Part shown: piece by piece, positions 26,662 to 36,230 of the stretch
Numbering within the stretch: the first letter of the stretch is position 1
Layout: each line of letters starts with the position of its first letter
DNA from: Spirochaetaceae bacterium
Lineage (GTDB): Bacteria > Spirochaetota > Spirochaetia > DSM-27196 > PWMO01
NCBI GenBank assembly: GCA_007693945.1
Contig: RECP01000045.1
Span: forward strand, 1-64,000
Length of the DNA: 64,000 bases
Direction of reading: 5' to 3'
Position numbers and translations under genes: made by a program
The notes under the pieces: model-generated
Told to the model about the DNA's origin: nothing
The model's input: the letters and a program-made list of their open reading frames with translations, nothing else
Databases searched by the model: none

Positions 26662-28196
26662 TGAGCCTGCTGGGAATTGACGTTGGTACCACCGGATGCA
26701 AGTCGGCCGTATTTTCCGCGGACGGATCATTGCTGGCGCTGCGCTACGTGGAGTACGATATCCAGCGGCCGCAACCGCGGACCGCCGAACTCGACAGCCA
26801 GTCTGTATGGGCGAAGATACACACGGTGATTCGCGAGGCGGTTGCCGCCAGCGCCGTTGGCCGGGATATTCGGGCCGTGGCGGTCGCCTCGATGGGAGAG
26901 AACATGGTCCCGGTGAGTCGTGACCGCTCCATCCTCGGCCCGTCGATTCTCAACGTAGACTGTCGCGGTGAAGAGTACCTTGCCGACCTGGAGTCGCGAC
27001 TGCCGAACGCGCGACTCTACGGACTCAACGGAAACGTCTGGGGCAACCAGTACTCACTGCCCAAACTGATGTGGATCAGACAGTATCAGCCGGAACTCTA
27101 CGAAAAGACCTACAAGTTCCTGCACTGGAGCAGTTTTGTTACCTTTATGCTCGGTGGGGAGCCCATGATTGACTACTCGTTGGCCAATCGAAGCCTGCTG
27201 TTAGACATTCACCGTGAGGACTGGTCCGACGAGCTGCTGCAACTGGGCGGCATCGACCGTGAAAAACTGCCCGCGACGGTGGCTTCGGGAGTCCAGGTGG
27301 GCAGCGTTGGTGCCCGGCAGGCAGAAGAGCTCGGCATCCCCGCGGGAACGCCCCTGGTAAGCGGCGCCCACGATCAGTGCGCCAACCAGCTGGGTTGTGG
27401 CGTGATTGAAGACGGCATGGCGATGTACGGTATGGGAACCTTCCCAACAATCGCGCCGGTTTTCTGCGCCTCACCGTCCGCCGACGTCATGATCGGCACC
27501 GGTCTCAACACCGAGCACCACGCGGTTCCCGGGCGCTTCGTCTCCTTCATCTTTCACATGGGCGGTTCGGCGGTCAAATGGTACCGCGACACGTTCGCTG
27601 CCGAAGAGCATCGGCGCGCGCAGGACGCCGGAGATGATGTATACCCGCGCCTGTTCGGCGAAATGCCGGCGGCCCAGGCACCGCTTCTGCTGCTGCCGCG
27701 CTTTGCCCCGATGGGTCCCCCCGATTTTGAAGCCGACGCGTGTGCAGCCATGCTCGGCCTCAGCCTCGAGACCAGGCGCGGCGATGTGCTGAAGGCAATT
27801 GTCGAAGGAAACACTTTGGCGCTCAACCTGTCGGTCGAAAGACTCCCCCAGGCCGGCATCAACGTTGACAGCTTCCGTGCCGTGGGCGGCGGTAGTCGAT
27901 CCGACGGCGCGGTGCAGATTGCCGCCGACATATTCGGCAGGCCGATGACGCGTTCGCTGGTCGGCGAGACCGGAGCACTGGGCGCAGCGCTGCTGGCAGG
28001 GGTTGGCTGCCGGGTGTACCGCGACTTTCGCGAAGCAGTGACCGCCACGGTGCAAATCGGCGATACGTTCGAGCCCAACCCCGGACATCATGCGCGTTAT
28101 CAGGAGGTTTTCGCCCTGTACAAAGAGTTCCGCTCGCTGGTGCAGCCGCTATCCGACAAGTGGAACGCCCTGCAGCGCCGACTGAACGAGGCTTGA
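26661..28196 (+). CDS. FGGY-family carbohydrate kinase
   Basis: 511 residues, two actin-like domains. N-terminal phosphate loop LGIDVGTTGCKSAVFS (residues 4-19); GAHDQCANQLGCG near residue 234 holds the catalytic aspartate; RAVGGGSRSDGAVQIAADIF near 410 is the second FGGY signature. Family substrates include xylulose, glycerol, gluconate and related ketoses or polyols; the sequence does not decide. The gene is coupled by a 4-base overlap to the aldolase, and the pair follows a sugar-binding lipoprotein, pointing to catabolism of one imported sugar. Confidence 0.9.
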   Translation: MSLLGIDVGTTGCKSAVFSADGSLLALRYVEYDIQRPQPRTAELDSQSVWAKIHTVIREAVAASAVGRDIRAVAVASMGENMVPVSRDRSILGPSILNVDCRGEEYLADLESRLPNARLYGLNGNVWGNQYSLPKLMWIRQYQPELYEKTYKFLHWSSFVTFMLGGEPMIDYSLANRSLLLDIHREDWSDELLQLGGIDREKLPATVASGVQVGSVGARQAEELGIPAGTPLVSGAHDQCANQLGCGVIEDGMAMYGMGTFPTIAPVFCASPSADVMIGTGLNTEHHAVPGRFVSFIFHMGGSAVKWYRDTFAAEEHRRAQDAGDDVYPRLFGEMPAAQAPLLLLPRFAPMGPPDFEADACAAMLGLSLETRRGDVLKAIVEGNTLALNLSVERLPQAGINVDSFRAVGGGSRSDGAVQIAADIFGRPMTRSLVGETGALGAALLAGVGCRVYRDFREAVTATVQIGDTFEPNPGHHARYQEVFALYKEFRSLVQPLSDKWNALQRRLNEA

Positions 28197-28219
28197 GTCT
28201 CGAACGTCGCGCGCCCGGC

Positions 28220-28246
28220 GCCCCGGTTTGCGCCTGGTTCCGGGGC
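28220..28246. terminator. Stem-loop between convergent genes
   Basis: GCCCCGG (28220-28226) pairs with CCGGGGC (28240-28246), extendable with mismatches by flanking GC. It sits between the kinase gene and the converging UPF0303 gene. Confidence 0.45.
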
Positions 28247-28298
28247 CGGCGTGATCAACCGGCGGTCCTCCGTCTGTGCGGGTACGGCGGGTGTCGGT

Positions 28299-28775
28299 TC
28301 AGCGCGCCAGGAACCGGCGCACGCTTTCTACCACCAGGGCGTGATCCTGCTCGTGCGGCAGGCCGGAAACGGTGATGGTACCAACAACGCCGGTGTTTTG
28401 AATGCGCACCGGAAATGATCCACCGGATGCGGCGAAGTGCTGCTCATCGAGTCCACGGTCTCGCAGTGTTCCGCCACTCGCCTCCAGCTTCAGCGTGAAG
28501 TGATACGAGCTCATGAAGACCCGGTTCACCAGCAGCTTCTTGCGTGCGATCCATTTGTCGTTGTCGGTGGCGGTACCTTCGAGCGCGTGATGAAACAGCT
28601 GCTGTCCGTGCCGCTCGATATCGATAGCCACGCTGAGGCCGCGTTGTTTGGCCCGCTCAACCATTGCCAGCCCAAGCTGCAGCGCCTCTTCGTTGGTGAA
28701 TGAGCTGAACTGCAACTCCTCCTCTTCGCCTTCGCACTCTTTGATGCGGGCGTCCAGTTTTCTGTTTCTTGCCAT
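28299..28775 (-). CDS. UPF0303 / heme-degrading-domain family protein
   Basis: 158 residues, small alpha/beta protein of the UPF0303 (yeast YBR137W-like) family, with FTNEEALQLGLAMVERAKQ near the start, a central IDIERHGQQLFHHAL and C-terminal GSFPVRIQNTGVVGTITVSG followed by LPHEQDHALV. Relatives carry the label heme-degrading domain (as in HbpS), but enzymatic function is not established. It is the last gene of the minus-strand tolC-adaptor-RND run, 22 bases after the pump stop, so it is probably cotranscribed. Confidence 0.85.
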   Translation of the reverse strand: MARNRKLDARIKECEGEEEELQFSSFTNEEALQLGLAMVERAKQRGLSVAIDIERHGQQLFHHALEGTATDNDKWIARKKLLVNRVFMSSYHFTLKLEASGGTLRDRGLDEQHFAASGGSFPVRIQNTGVVGTITVSGLPHEQDHALVVESVRRFLAR

Positions 28776-28797
28776 CTTTGTCTCCTGCCGGATTGTA

Positions 28798-31700
28798 TCA
28801 CGTCACGGCGTCTGCCGCGCCTCCGGGGTTTGGGCGTTCCTTCCAGCGGTACTTGAGGCTCAGCATCGAGGGAACGGCTACCAGCGTGCTGATGGTGGCA
28901 AAGCTCAGGCCGTAGAGCATCGTCCAGGCGAAGGCTCGCCACCATTCGGCCGACTCTGAGCCGAACTGCACGCTGAGTCCGTGGATGTCGAGGCTTATCC
29001 CAAGGGCCATCGGAACCAGAGCCAGCACGGTGGTCAGCGCGGTCAGAATCACGGGGCGCAGCCGAGTTCTCCCGGCTTCAATAACCGCCTGACGCCAGGG
29101 CATACCGGCCGCAATCAGCCTTTGCGTGTAGTCAACCAGTACGATGCAGTTGTTGACCGCCACTCCGGCCAGAGCAATGCAGCCGATTCCCGACATGATT
29201 ATCACGAACTCCAGCTTTGCAAACGCGAATCCCCACATCACACCGCCCAGCGACAGAAATACACCGAACAGGATGATGAACGGATCCGCCAGGGAGTTGA
29301 ACTGTGCCAGCAGTACGATGAAAATAAGAAAGACGGCAATCACGAAGGCCTGCACAAGGAACTGGGTCGACTCATTGCGGATATCCGCGCCCTCTCCACT
29401 GCCAATCACGTATCCGCGCGGCAGATCACGCCGCAGCGCCTCGACCTGCGCTTCAATATCGCGCGTAATTGCTGCCCGATTGGGGATGTTGGCGTCAAAG
29501 TCGGCCCACACCGACACCGCGCGGTTCATGTTGCGCCGCTTGATGACGCCGGTAGCGGATTGAGGCTCAATATCGGCTACCGAGCTCAGCGGAACCCGCA
29601 CGCCGTCGTTGGAGACCACCATCACGTTTCGCAGCGCCGCAACCGAGTCACGCTCGGACTGCCGGTAGCGCACCACGATGTCGTATTCTTCGCGCTTGTG
29701 GCGGAAGGTTCCAACCGTGGCCCCGTTGATTGCAGTACGAACGGTGTTAGCAATATTGGCCGTCGCAACATCGTGCAGCGCCGCCCGGCCGCGGTCGATA
29801 CGAACGGCGTACTCCGGGCGACCCGGTTCGTAGTCGGTATCCGCACTGCGGAACTCCGCGTAGCCCTGCAGTACGGCCAGTATACGGGCGCTGATATCGC
29901 CGAGAACCTCGTAGTCGGTGCCCCGAATCTCGTAGGAGACGTCGTTGCCGGTCGGCGGCCCTTCGTCCGCCTCTTCGATGGTGACTACCGCTCCGGTGAT
30001 TGAGCCGACACGACGGCCAATCGCGCGCACCGCATCGCGGCCGCGGATAATGCGTTCATTGAAGGGAACAAAGGTTATGTCGACACGCCCGCGGTGGCTT
30101 TCCGGGTTGGATCCATCGCTGCCGGCGATGGCCGCGTAGCTCTCCAGTGAGCTCGGCGTGGTGCGTACCAGGTCTTCGGCCTGACGCACGATCGCATCGG
30201 TATAGCGCAGCGGTGTGCCCTGGGGCGCGTCAACCGTGATCCGTGCGCGTTCGGGATCCAGATCGGGAAAGAACAGCGGCTCCCGACCAAACAGTACAAA
30301 CGCGGTGATGCCCAGAATGACCACTGCGGTAATCAGCAGCGTGCTCTTGAGCGCGTGGCGCGTTGCCAGCCGCAGCACGGCAGTATACCAGCTTTGTAGT
30401 CGTATGAACCCGCCCCCGCCTTCGGTGATTCGGCGCTGCTGTCGCGGGGACACGTTGAGAAAATAGCCGCAGAACACCGGGTTGATGACTACGGCGACCA
30501 GCAGTGATGAGCCGAGCACCACAATCACGGTCATCGGCAGATATTTCATGAAGTCGCCCATCAGTCCGGGCATGAAGATGATCGGAAAGAACGCCAGAAC
30601 GGTTGTCAGCGTGCTGACCATAATCGGAGCGGCTACCTCACCGGCACCGTCAACGGCTGCCTGTACGCGGTCCTTTCCCATCGAAGCGTGCCGGAAGATG
30701 TTTTCGACAATCACGATGCCGTTGTCGACCAGCATCCCGAGTGCCAGAATCAGACTGAACAACACGATCATGTTGAGAGTGATGCTGAACAGCTGCAGGA
30801 TGAAGAAGGACAGCAGCATCGACAGCGGGATTGCCAGCGAGACGAACAGCGAATTACGCAGGCCGAGGAAGAACACCGTGACGGCGATGACCAGCAGAAA
30901 ACCGCTGGCCATGTTGTTTTCGAGATCAGCGATCATGTTGCTGATGTAGCGCGACTCATCGTACGACACCGTGATTTCGGTGCCCGCCGGAAGCTCGGCG
31001 TCCATTTCGGCTACGCGAACCCTGATTGACTCGGCCACGTCCAGAATATTGGCGCCGATGCGTTTTCTGACCGACAGCGTTATTGCCGGCTGGCCGTTGA
31101 GCCGCGAACGGGTCTCGTCGAGCGACTCCTGCATCGCAATTGTGGATATATCGGCCAGGCGCACCGCCACCCCGTTGGCCGACACGTAGAGATCCTCGAA
31201 CTCGCGCACCTCGGTCAGCTCACCGGTGATCGACAGGTTGTAGTTTCGTTCGGGGTTGCGCATAACGCCACCGGGGATCGACACGTGCTCCTGGCGGATC
31301 GCGCCGGTCACGTCATCGATCGAGAAGCCGTACGATGCCATTCTGTAGGCGTCGAGTTCAATAGCAACTTCGCGCGTCGGTTTGCCGGTGGTGTCAACAT
31401 CGAGCACGCCCGGCAGGCGTTTGATGGCTTCGCTGATCAGCTCGGCACCCTCTTCCAGCACGCCGACACCGTCAGGGTGCGACAGAACCAGAACGTAGAA
31501 CGGCCAGTCCGAGACACTGAACTCGCGTACCAGCGGATCGTCACTGTCAGCGGGAAGCTGCGGCCGAGCCAGATCGACGCGATCCTTTACCCTCTGCAAC
31601 GCGGTCTCCACCGTCACGTCGGAACTGAACTCGGCGAAGATGAACGACAGGTTCTGGCGGCTCTCGGAAGTGAGCGTTAGCAGTCCGTCCACGCCGTCGA

Positions 31701-31905
31701 GCTCCTGTTCGATGCGCTGAGTCACCAACGACTCGATGTCTGCCGCTGAGACCCCGACATAACCGGTTGTGATGAATATGTACGGCTGGGTAATCTCGGG
31801 CGCCGATTCGCGCGGCAGCCCGATGTACGCAACCACGCCGACAATCACGATCAGCGCCGCCAGGCCGAAGATCGCCATGTGCTTCTCAATGAAAAGGCGA
31901 ATCAT
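28798..31905 (-). CDS. RND efflux pump, inner-membrane permease
   Basis: 1035 residues, the size of AcrB/MexB-type resistance-nodulation-division pumps, with the first span at residues 12-32, periplasmic loops and two sets of six spans. Visible signatures: GLPRESAPEITQP after span 1, LILALGMLVDNGIVIVENIF (span 4, with the proton-relay aspartate), and VAVNNCIVLVDYTQ near the C-terminus. It starts 3 bases after the adaptor gene stop. Together with adaptor and TolC protein it forms a tripartite exporter across both membranes; substrate unknown. Confidence 0.93.
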   Translation of the reverse strand: MIRLFIEKHMAIFGLAALIVIVGVVAYIGLPRESAPEITQPYIFITTGYVGVSAADIESLVTQRIEQELDGVDGLLTLTSESRQNLSFIFAEFSSDVTVETALQRVKDRVDLARPQLPADSDDPLVREFSVSDWPFYVLVLSHPDGVGVLEEGAELISEAIKRLPGVLDVDTTGKPTREVAIELDAYRMASYGFSIDDVTGAIRQEHVSIPGGVMRNPERNYNLSITGELTEVREFEDLYVSANGVAVRLADISTIAMQESLDETRSRLNGQPAITLSVRKRIGANILDVAESIRVRVAEMDAELPAGTEITVSYDESRYISNMIADLENNMASGFLLVIAVTVFFLGLRNSLFVSLAIPLSMLLSFFILQLFSITLNMIVLFSLILALGMLVDNGIVIVENIFRHASMGKDRVQAAVDGAGEVAAPIMVSTLTTVLAFFPIIFMPGLMGDFMKYLPMTVIVVLGSSLLVAVVINPVFCGYFLNVSPRQQRRITEGGGGFIRLQSWYTAVLRLATRHALKSTLLITAVVILGITAFVLFGREPLFFPDLDPERARITVDAPQGTPLRYTDAIVRQAEDLVRTTPSSLESYAAIAGSDGSNPESHRGRVDITFVPFNERIIRGRDAVRAIGRRVGSITGAVVTIEEADEGPPTGNDVSYEIRGTDYEVLGDISARILAVLQGYAEFRSADTDYEPGRPEYAVRIDRGRAALHDVATANIANTVRTAINGATVGTFRHKREEYDIVVRYRQSERDSVAALRNVMVVSNDGVRVPLSSVADIEPQSATGVIKRRNMNRAVSVWADFDANIPNRAAITRDIEAQVEALRRDLPRGYVIGSGEGADIRNESTQFLVQAFVIAVFLIFIVLLAQFNSLADPFIILFGVFLSLGGVMWGFAFAKLEFVIIMSGIGCIALAGVAVNNCIVLVDYTQRLIAAGMPWRQAVIEAGRTRLRPVILTALTTVLALVPMALGISLDIHGLSVQFGSESAEWWRAFAWTMLYGLSFATISTLVAVPSMLSLKYRWKERPNPGGAADAVT

Positions 31906-31908
31906 TGC

Positions 31909-32976
31909 CTATTCCCGGGGCATGGGCCGGACTGCCGTTCCATCGCTGAGGCGATTCATCCCTTCGACTACCAGCAGCTCGCCACCATCAAGCCCCTCGG
32001 TCACGACCGTGTGCGTGCTGTTGGACGGACCGAGACGCAGGTGACGCTGGACCGCCACGCCGTCCGTAACCACGAAGACCGAAGCCTGTCCGGCGCGCAT
32101 AACCAGAGACCGCGACGGGACCAGCACGCTCTCCGCCAGCGTGCGCAGTGCGAGCTCCACCTGCGCTGTCTGCCCGGCCAGCAGCAACCCGTCACGGTTG
32201 TCGATTTCGATCTCGACGTCGAAGGTCAGCCTGCGATCGGAACGGCGGCGCGCAAAACTGGTCGTTCGGCCGTCCCAGGTCCGACCGGGGAAACTCGCGA
32301 AGCATACGCGCGCCGCGCCGAGGGTACGCACACCGGCTATGTCGGCCTCCGGTACGCCGACAATCACCTTCATCCGCGACAGGTCGGCCACACTGTAGGT
32401 GGCGCCCCCCGGTCTCAACTCTTCGTGCAGATCAACGTGACGTGCGGTTACTATGCCATCGAGAGGAGTGATCGCCAGTGCGCCTTCACGGATAGTCTCG
32501 GCGTCTATTCGATCGGTGCGACTCCGCAGCCATTCCAGATGCATCTGGTCTACTCGTTGCTGCGAGCTGAGACCTTGCTGCAGGAACCGGTTCTCACGCT
32601 CGTACGCTTCGCGCGCCAGTCTTTCCGCCAGAACCGCGGTTTCCCATACAGCCTCGGCGCGGTCAGCTTCGATGCGCGCCAGTGATTGTCCGCTGCGTAT
32701 TGTGTCTCCGGGGGCGGCGAACAATGCTTCCACGGTACCGCCGGCGGTCGCCAGCAGGGTTGCCTGGCTGATTGCCCGCACTTCACCGTAATAGCGCCCG
32801 TACTCTACGAAGTCCTTGCGCTCAACTTCAACCGTGCGCACGATGACCTGCTCGCCATTGTCGATATCGCGATGCGGGAACTCGGTGGCGGCGGCGTCCT
32901 GACGCGCGCACGCGCCGATCGTCACCATCATTAACAGGCTTGCGGCCGCAGCGAGTCCGGGTACTGTTCTATACAA
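31909..32976 (-). CDS. RND efflux periplasmic adaptor (membrane fusion protein)
   Basis: 355 residues. Signal peptide with a likely lipobox (MVTIGACAR, Cys near residue 23) tethers it to the inner membrane. A lipoyl/hairpin region (GTVEALFAAPGDTIRSGQSL near 90-110 and AITPLDGIVTARHVDLHEEL near 165-185), then beta-barrel and membrane-proximal domains. It bridges the RND pump and the TolC protein and lies between their genes in one operon. Confidence 0.92.
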   Translation of the reverse strand: MYRTVPGLAAAASLLMMVTIGACARQDAAATEFPHRDIDNGEQVIVRTVEVERKDFVEYGRYYGEVRAISQATLLATAGGTVEALFAAPGDTIRSGQSLARIEADRAEAVWETAVLAERLAREAYERENRFLQQGLSSQQRVDQMHLEWLRSRTDRIDAETIREGALAITPLDGIVTARHVDLHEELRPGGATYSVADLSRMKVIVGVPEADIAGVRTLGAARVCFASFPGRTWDGRTTSFARRRSDRRLTFDVEIEIDNRDGLLLAGQTAQVELALRTLAESVLVPSRSLVMRAGQASVFVVTDGVAVQRHLRLGPSNSTHTVVTEGLDGGELLVVEGMNRLSDGTAVRPMPRE

Positions 32977-33010
32977 GGCATTCTCCCACGGGCTGCAGGG
33001 CAGGTTGGCC

Positions 33011-34378
33011 TCAGAGTCCGTCCGCGCCGCGGCCGACCGCCTGCTGCCAGTCGAAGTAGGCCGACAGATAGTCGAACGTTGCGGAGTAGTACGTCAGTTG
33101 GGCCTGTACAAGGCTCACGCGGGCGTCCTTCAGTTCGAGCTGTGTAGAGACGCCGCTCTCGGCGGATATTTCGGTAATCGAATAGGCCAGTTCGGCGGTA
33201 TCCCGTGCCTGCTGCGCCAGCTCAATACGGTCTTCAGCCTCCATCAGGGTGAGCTCGATATTGCGCAGATCGGTACGCACATCATCGATTTTGCGCCGGA
33301 TGTCGGTATCGACATTCTGGAGCTCGAGCTGCGAACGCTGCAAGCGTGCGCTGCGTGCTCCGCCGCTGTAAAGCGGCAACAACATCTGTACGCCTGCGCT
33401 CATGCGCTGGGTTCCGTCACCAAAGGAGAATCCGTCATCAGAGGCGCTCCAGCCCCATTGGAAGGTTCCCGACACCGAGGGATAGAACTCGGCACGTCCC
33501 GCGGCCACTTCAATCTCGCGCAGCGAGCGCATACCCTGCAGCACGCGATAGTCAGGGCGCTCGGCAAGGGCCAGACCCAGTTCAACGCCGTCGGGCCGCC
33601 GCGGGTGCCTGTCCAGCGTGCCCTCGAGCAGGACGGCTGCGTCGGGGTCAATCCCGGCCACACTCTTCAGATTGGAAAGTGCAATCTGCAGATTGCGCCT
33701 GGCCTGCGTAGTCTCCGGGATGGTAGTCTTCCAGTTGAGCTCGGCGCGCAGCAGATCCAGCGGCGCTACAACCCCGGCGTCGTGGCGCTGCTGAACGTCG
33801 AGGTAGTTCTCGTAGGCGAGCTCTTCAGCTGCCCGTCGAACCTCAAGCACCTCAGCCAGCAGGATGGTTCGGTAGAAGAGCTTCTTGGCCGCGGTAAGCA
33901 CCGCCTGACGCTGGATTTCGAACGTGGTGGCCGTTGTCGCTGTAAACTGTCGGCTGGCTTCCAGCGCACGGAATGCGCGCATGTCGAAGATCAGCTGCTG
34001 GAGCTCGAACCCTACGCTGACTTCGTTGTCACGGCTGACGGTAACTTCTTCCGTAATCAGCGGAGCAAAGTCCGGATCGACGCCTGATGTATCCGCACCA
34101 ACCGGCACGCTTTGCTCGATTTCCAGCAGGTTGCGGATATAGCCGGCTCGCGCCGCCAGCGAAGGCCGTGTGGTTGAGCGCGCCAGCGCCTCCTCAGCCT
34201 GCGCCTGGCGTTGCTCGGTACGCGCTCTTTCAAGGTCCAGGCTGTTGCGCTCGACCAGCTCAAGAAAGCTCCCGAGGTCGATCCTCTTTTCCGTTTGTTG
34301 CCCGGCAATCATTACCGCCGGCGCAATCAGCAGCAGCAGCGCGACCACGGTGCACCGTATGATTTGCAAACGCTTCAC
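33011..34378 (-). CDS. TolC-family outer-membrane efflux protein
   Basis: 455 residues from GTG 34378, chosen because the sequence VKRLQIIRCTVVALLLLIAP is a good signal peptide; a GTG 13 codons upstream (34417) is also in frame. Two long helical repeats typical of the outer-membrane efflux family are visible (SFLELVERNSLDLERARTEQ near the start; RKIDDVRTDLRNIELTLMEA near 350). First gene of the efflux operon tolC-adaptor-RND-UPF0303, divergent from an oxidoreductase. Confidence 0.88.
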   Translation of the reverse strand: MKRLQIIRCTVVALLLLIAPAVMIAGQQTEKRIDLGSFLELVERNSLDLERARTEQRQAQAEEALARSTTRPSLAARAGYIRNLLEIEQSVPVGADTSGVDPDFAPLITEEVTVSRDNEVSVGFELQQLIFDMRAFRALEASRQFTATTATTFEIQRQAVLTAAKKLFYRTILLAEVLEVRRAAEELAYENYLDVQQRHDAGVVAPLDLLRAELNWKTTIPETTQARRNLQIALSNLKSVAGIDPDAAVLLEGTLDRHPRRPDGVELGLALAERPDYRVLQGMRSLREIEVAAGRAEFYPSVSGTFQWGWSASDDGFSFGDGTQRMSAGVQMLLPLYSGGARSARLQRSQLELQNVDTDIRRKIDDVRTDLRNIELTLMEAEDRIELAQQARDTAELAYSITEISAESGVSTQLELKDARVSLVQAQLTYYSATFDYLSAYFDWQQAVGRGADGL

Positions 34379-34509
34379 CTGCCGAATATAGTGCGCCGTA
34401 GCGGCATGGTCAATCACATCAAAGGCCGGGCTCGGCTCAGTTACCGGTACTCTACTGCTTTGTCGTCGTGTGGTGTATTGTTAGCTCATCAATAGACGTG
34501 GAGTCGACA

Positions 34510-35496
34510 ATGCGGGATACCGTACGCTGGGGAATCATCGGATGTGGCGACGTCACGGAGCGCAAGAGCGGCCCCGGTTTTCAGAAGGCAGACGGCGCAC
34601 ACCTGGTGGCCGTCATGAGGCGCGACCGCACGCGTGCAGAGGACTACGCCAGACGCCACGGCGTGCCCAGATGGTACGACGATGCCGACCGGCTGATTGC
34701 CGATCACGACGTTGACGCCGTTTACATCGCTACGCCACCCGCTACGCACGTCGACTACATTCGCCGTGTTGCGGAAGCCGGCAAACCGGTCTACGTAGAG
34801 AAGCCGATGGGAGTCAGTCACGCACAGAGCCGTGAGGCGGTCAGCTTCTGTAAGTCGCACAGTGTACCGCTGTTTGTTGCGTACTACCGACGCGGGCTGC
34901 CCAAGTACCGGGCGGTGCAGGATCTGCTGCAGAGCGGTGCAATCGGCGAGGTGCGCTTTGTGCAGGTGACGATGCAGACCCGGCCGGTGCAGGCCCTGCC
35001 TTCCGGTGAACTGCCGTGGCGCGTTCAGCGCCGGCACTCAGGCGGCGGGTTGATTCTGGATCTCGGCTCTCACGGGCTGGATCTGCTCGATTTCTTTCTC
35101 GGCCCGATTGCCGCCGTCCACGGCTTTGCATCCAACCAGGCGGGCCTCTATGAAGTGGAGGACATGGTTTCGGGAGCCTGGGTGTTTGATACGGGCGTCC
35201 ACGGCAGCGCAAACTGGTGTTTTGCATCCGACCGCGATCAGGACTCCGTCGCGGTCTATGGCAGCCGCGGCCGCCTCAGTTTTTCGGTACTCGACGTTGG
35301 CGCTCCGCTCACTATCTCCGCCGCATCAGGGAACAGGACGCTGAGCTTTGAGCCGCCGCAGCACGTTCAGCAGCCGCTGATTCAGATGATAACCGATGAA
35401 CTGCGCGGTCGAGGCCGCAGCCCGAGCACGGGTGAGAGCGCGCTGCGCACCGACTGGGTCCTGGAACAGCTGCGAAATCCGGGATCCGCGGGTTAA
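34510..35496 (+). CDS. Gfo/Idh/MocA-family oxidoreductase (A)
   Basis: 328 residues. N-terminal Rossmann domain GIIGCGDVTERKSGP (residues 8-22), the EKP motif at VYVEKPMGVSH near residue 98, then the alpha/beta C-terminal domain with LDLGSHGLDLLDF near 185. Members are NAD(P)-dependent dehydrogenases or isomerases of sugars and inositols. ATG 34510 follows GGAG by 6 bases. Divergent from tolC and followed by IS30 debris; host-like CGN-rich arginine codons suggest that it belongs to the resident genome. Substrate unknown. Confidence 0.9.
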   Translation: MRDTVRWGIIGCGDVTERKSGPGFQKADGAHLVAVMRRDRTRAEDYARRHGVPRWYDDADRLIADHDVDAVYIATPPATHVDYIRRVAEAGKPVYVEKPMGVSHAQSREAVSFCKSHSVPLFVAYYRRGLPKYRAVQDLLQSGAIGEVRFVQVTMQTRPVQALPSGELPWRVQRRHSGGGLILDLGSHGLDLLDFFLGPIAAVHGFASNQAGLYEVEDMVSGAWVFDTGVHGSANWCFASDRDQDSVAVYGSRGRLSFSVLDVGAPLTISAASGNRTLSFEPPQHVQQPLIQMITDELRGRGRSPSTGESALRTDWVLEQLRNPGSAG

Positions 35497-35794
35497 CGGT
35501 TCATATGGAGTGCTGTCCTGTCGTATCGGAAAGAAGCCGTCAAGCCGATTTGCTGCTGAACGATCCTTGCGCATACACAGCAGAACTGTCAGGGCCCCTC
35601 CAACCGGTTGGTCGAAGTCATATCTACGCCGCCGTCTGTGCACGGCGTGATGAAGTCCAGGACGGGTGTCGCGATCAAGAGGAAGGCCCCTGACTATTCG
35701 GTCGGCTCATGACAGGAACGCGCTTGCCTGTCCGCGGACGAGATGGCTGAGGTTCTCGATACGATTTGGCACGCTTCGCCTGGATTTCTCAAGG

Positions 35795-36230
35795 CTGATA
35801 TGGAAAAGACCCCTTCCCGGATTCAAGTCCGAGAAGCGAAACCCCTCGGTTGTCTCTCGCGAGGTGAAAGCCAATCGCACTGAGGACGGGCGCTATCAGG
35901 CTTTTTTTTGGCCCCAAAGCGCTCACAGCGCCGTCGCCGGCGAAGCCGACAACGCGAACGTATCGCCAACCGCCGTGTGCGAGACTATGCGCGCAAGAAG
36001 CTCAGGCGCCAGCGCAAGCATAGAACCGCTACGCGGTCACTGATCCCGCAGCAAGCCGGTAGAGTAAGGCTGCCGCTGATGGCGCTCCAAGAGCGAGCGC
36101 CTGGGCTGACGTTTCTCGAGCACCCGAAGTGCTCGATTACCTTCGACAATTGGCAGCAGAACCGTGGACACGCGCTGCTGCAGACCCTTGGTGTTCTCTC
36201 AGGAAGCCCGGTTTGCGGGACAAAACACTA
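35795..36230 (+). pseudogene. Decayed IS30-family transposase remnant
   Basis: Two frames together resemble an IS30 transposase. The helix-turn-helix part reads NPSVVSREVKANRTEDGRYQ, then a frameshift at the T-run near 35901-35908 leads into APKRSQRRRRRSRQRERIAN and a segment like SLIPQQAGRVRL (compare S-P-Q-Q-I-A-G-R-V). Close behind is CSITFDNWQQNRGHALLQ, resembling the DDE core TFDNGxEFxxH, so the middle is deleted. No terminal repeats seen. From 35497 to about 35795 I see no gene. Assignment is from motif memory, not a search. Confidence 0.65.

Noticed and set aside
28981-30003. 340-codon plus-strand frame
   Set aside because: Antisense to the RND pump gene.
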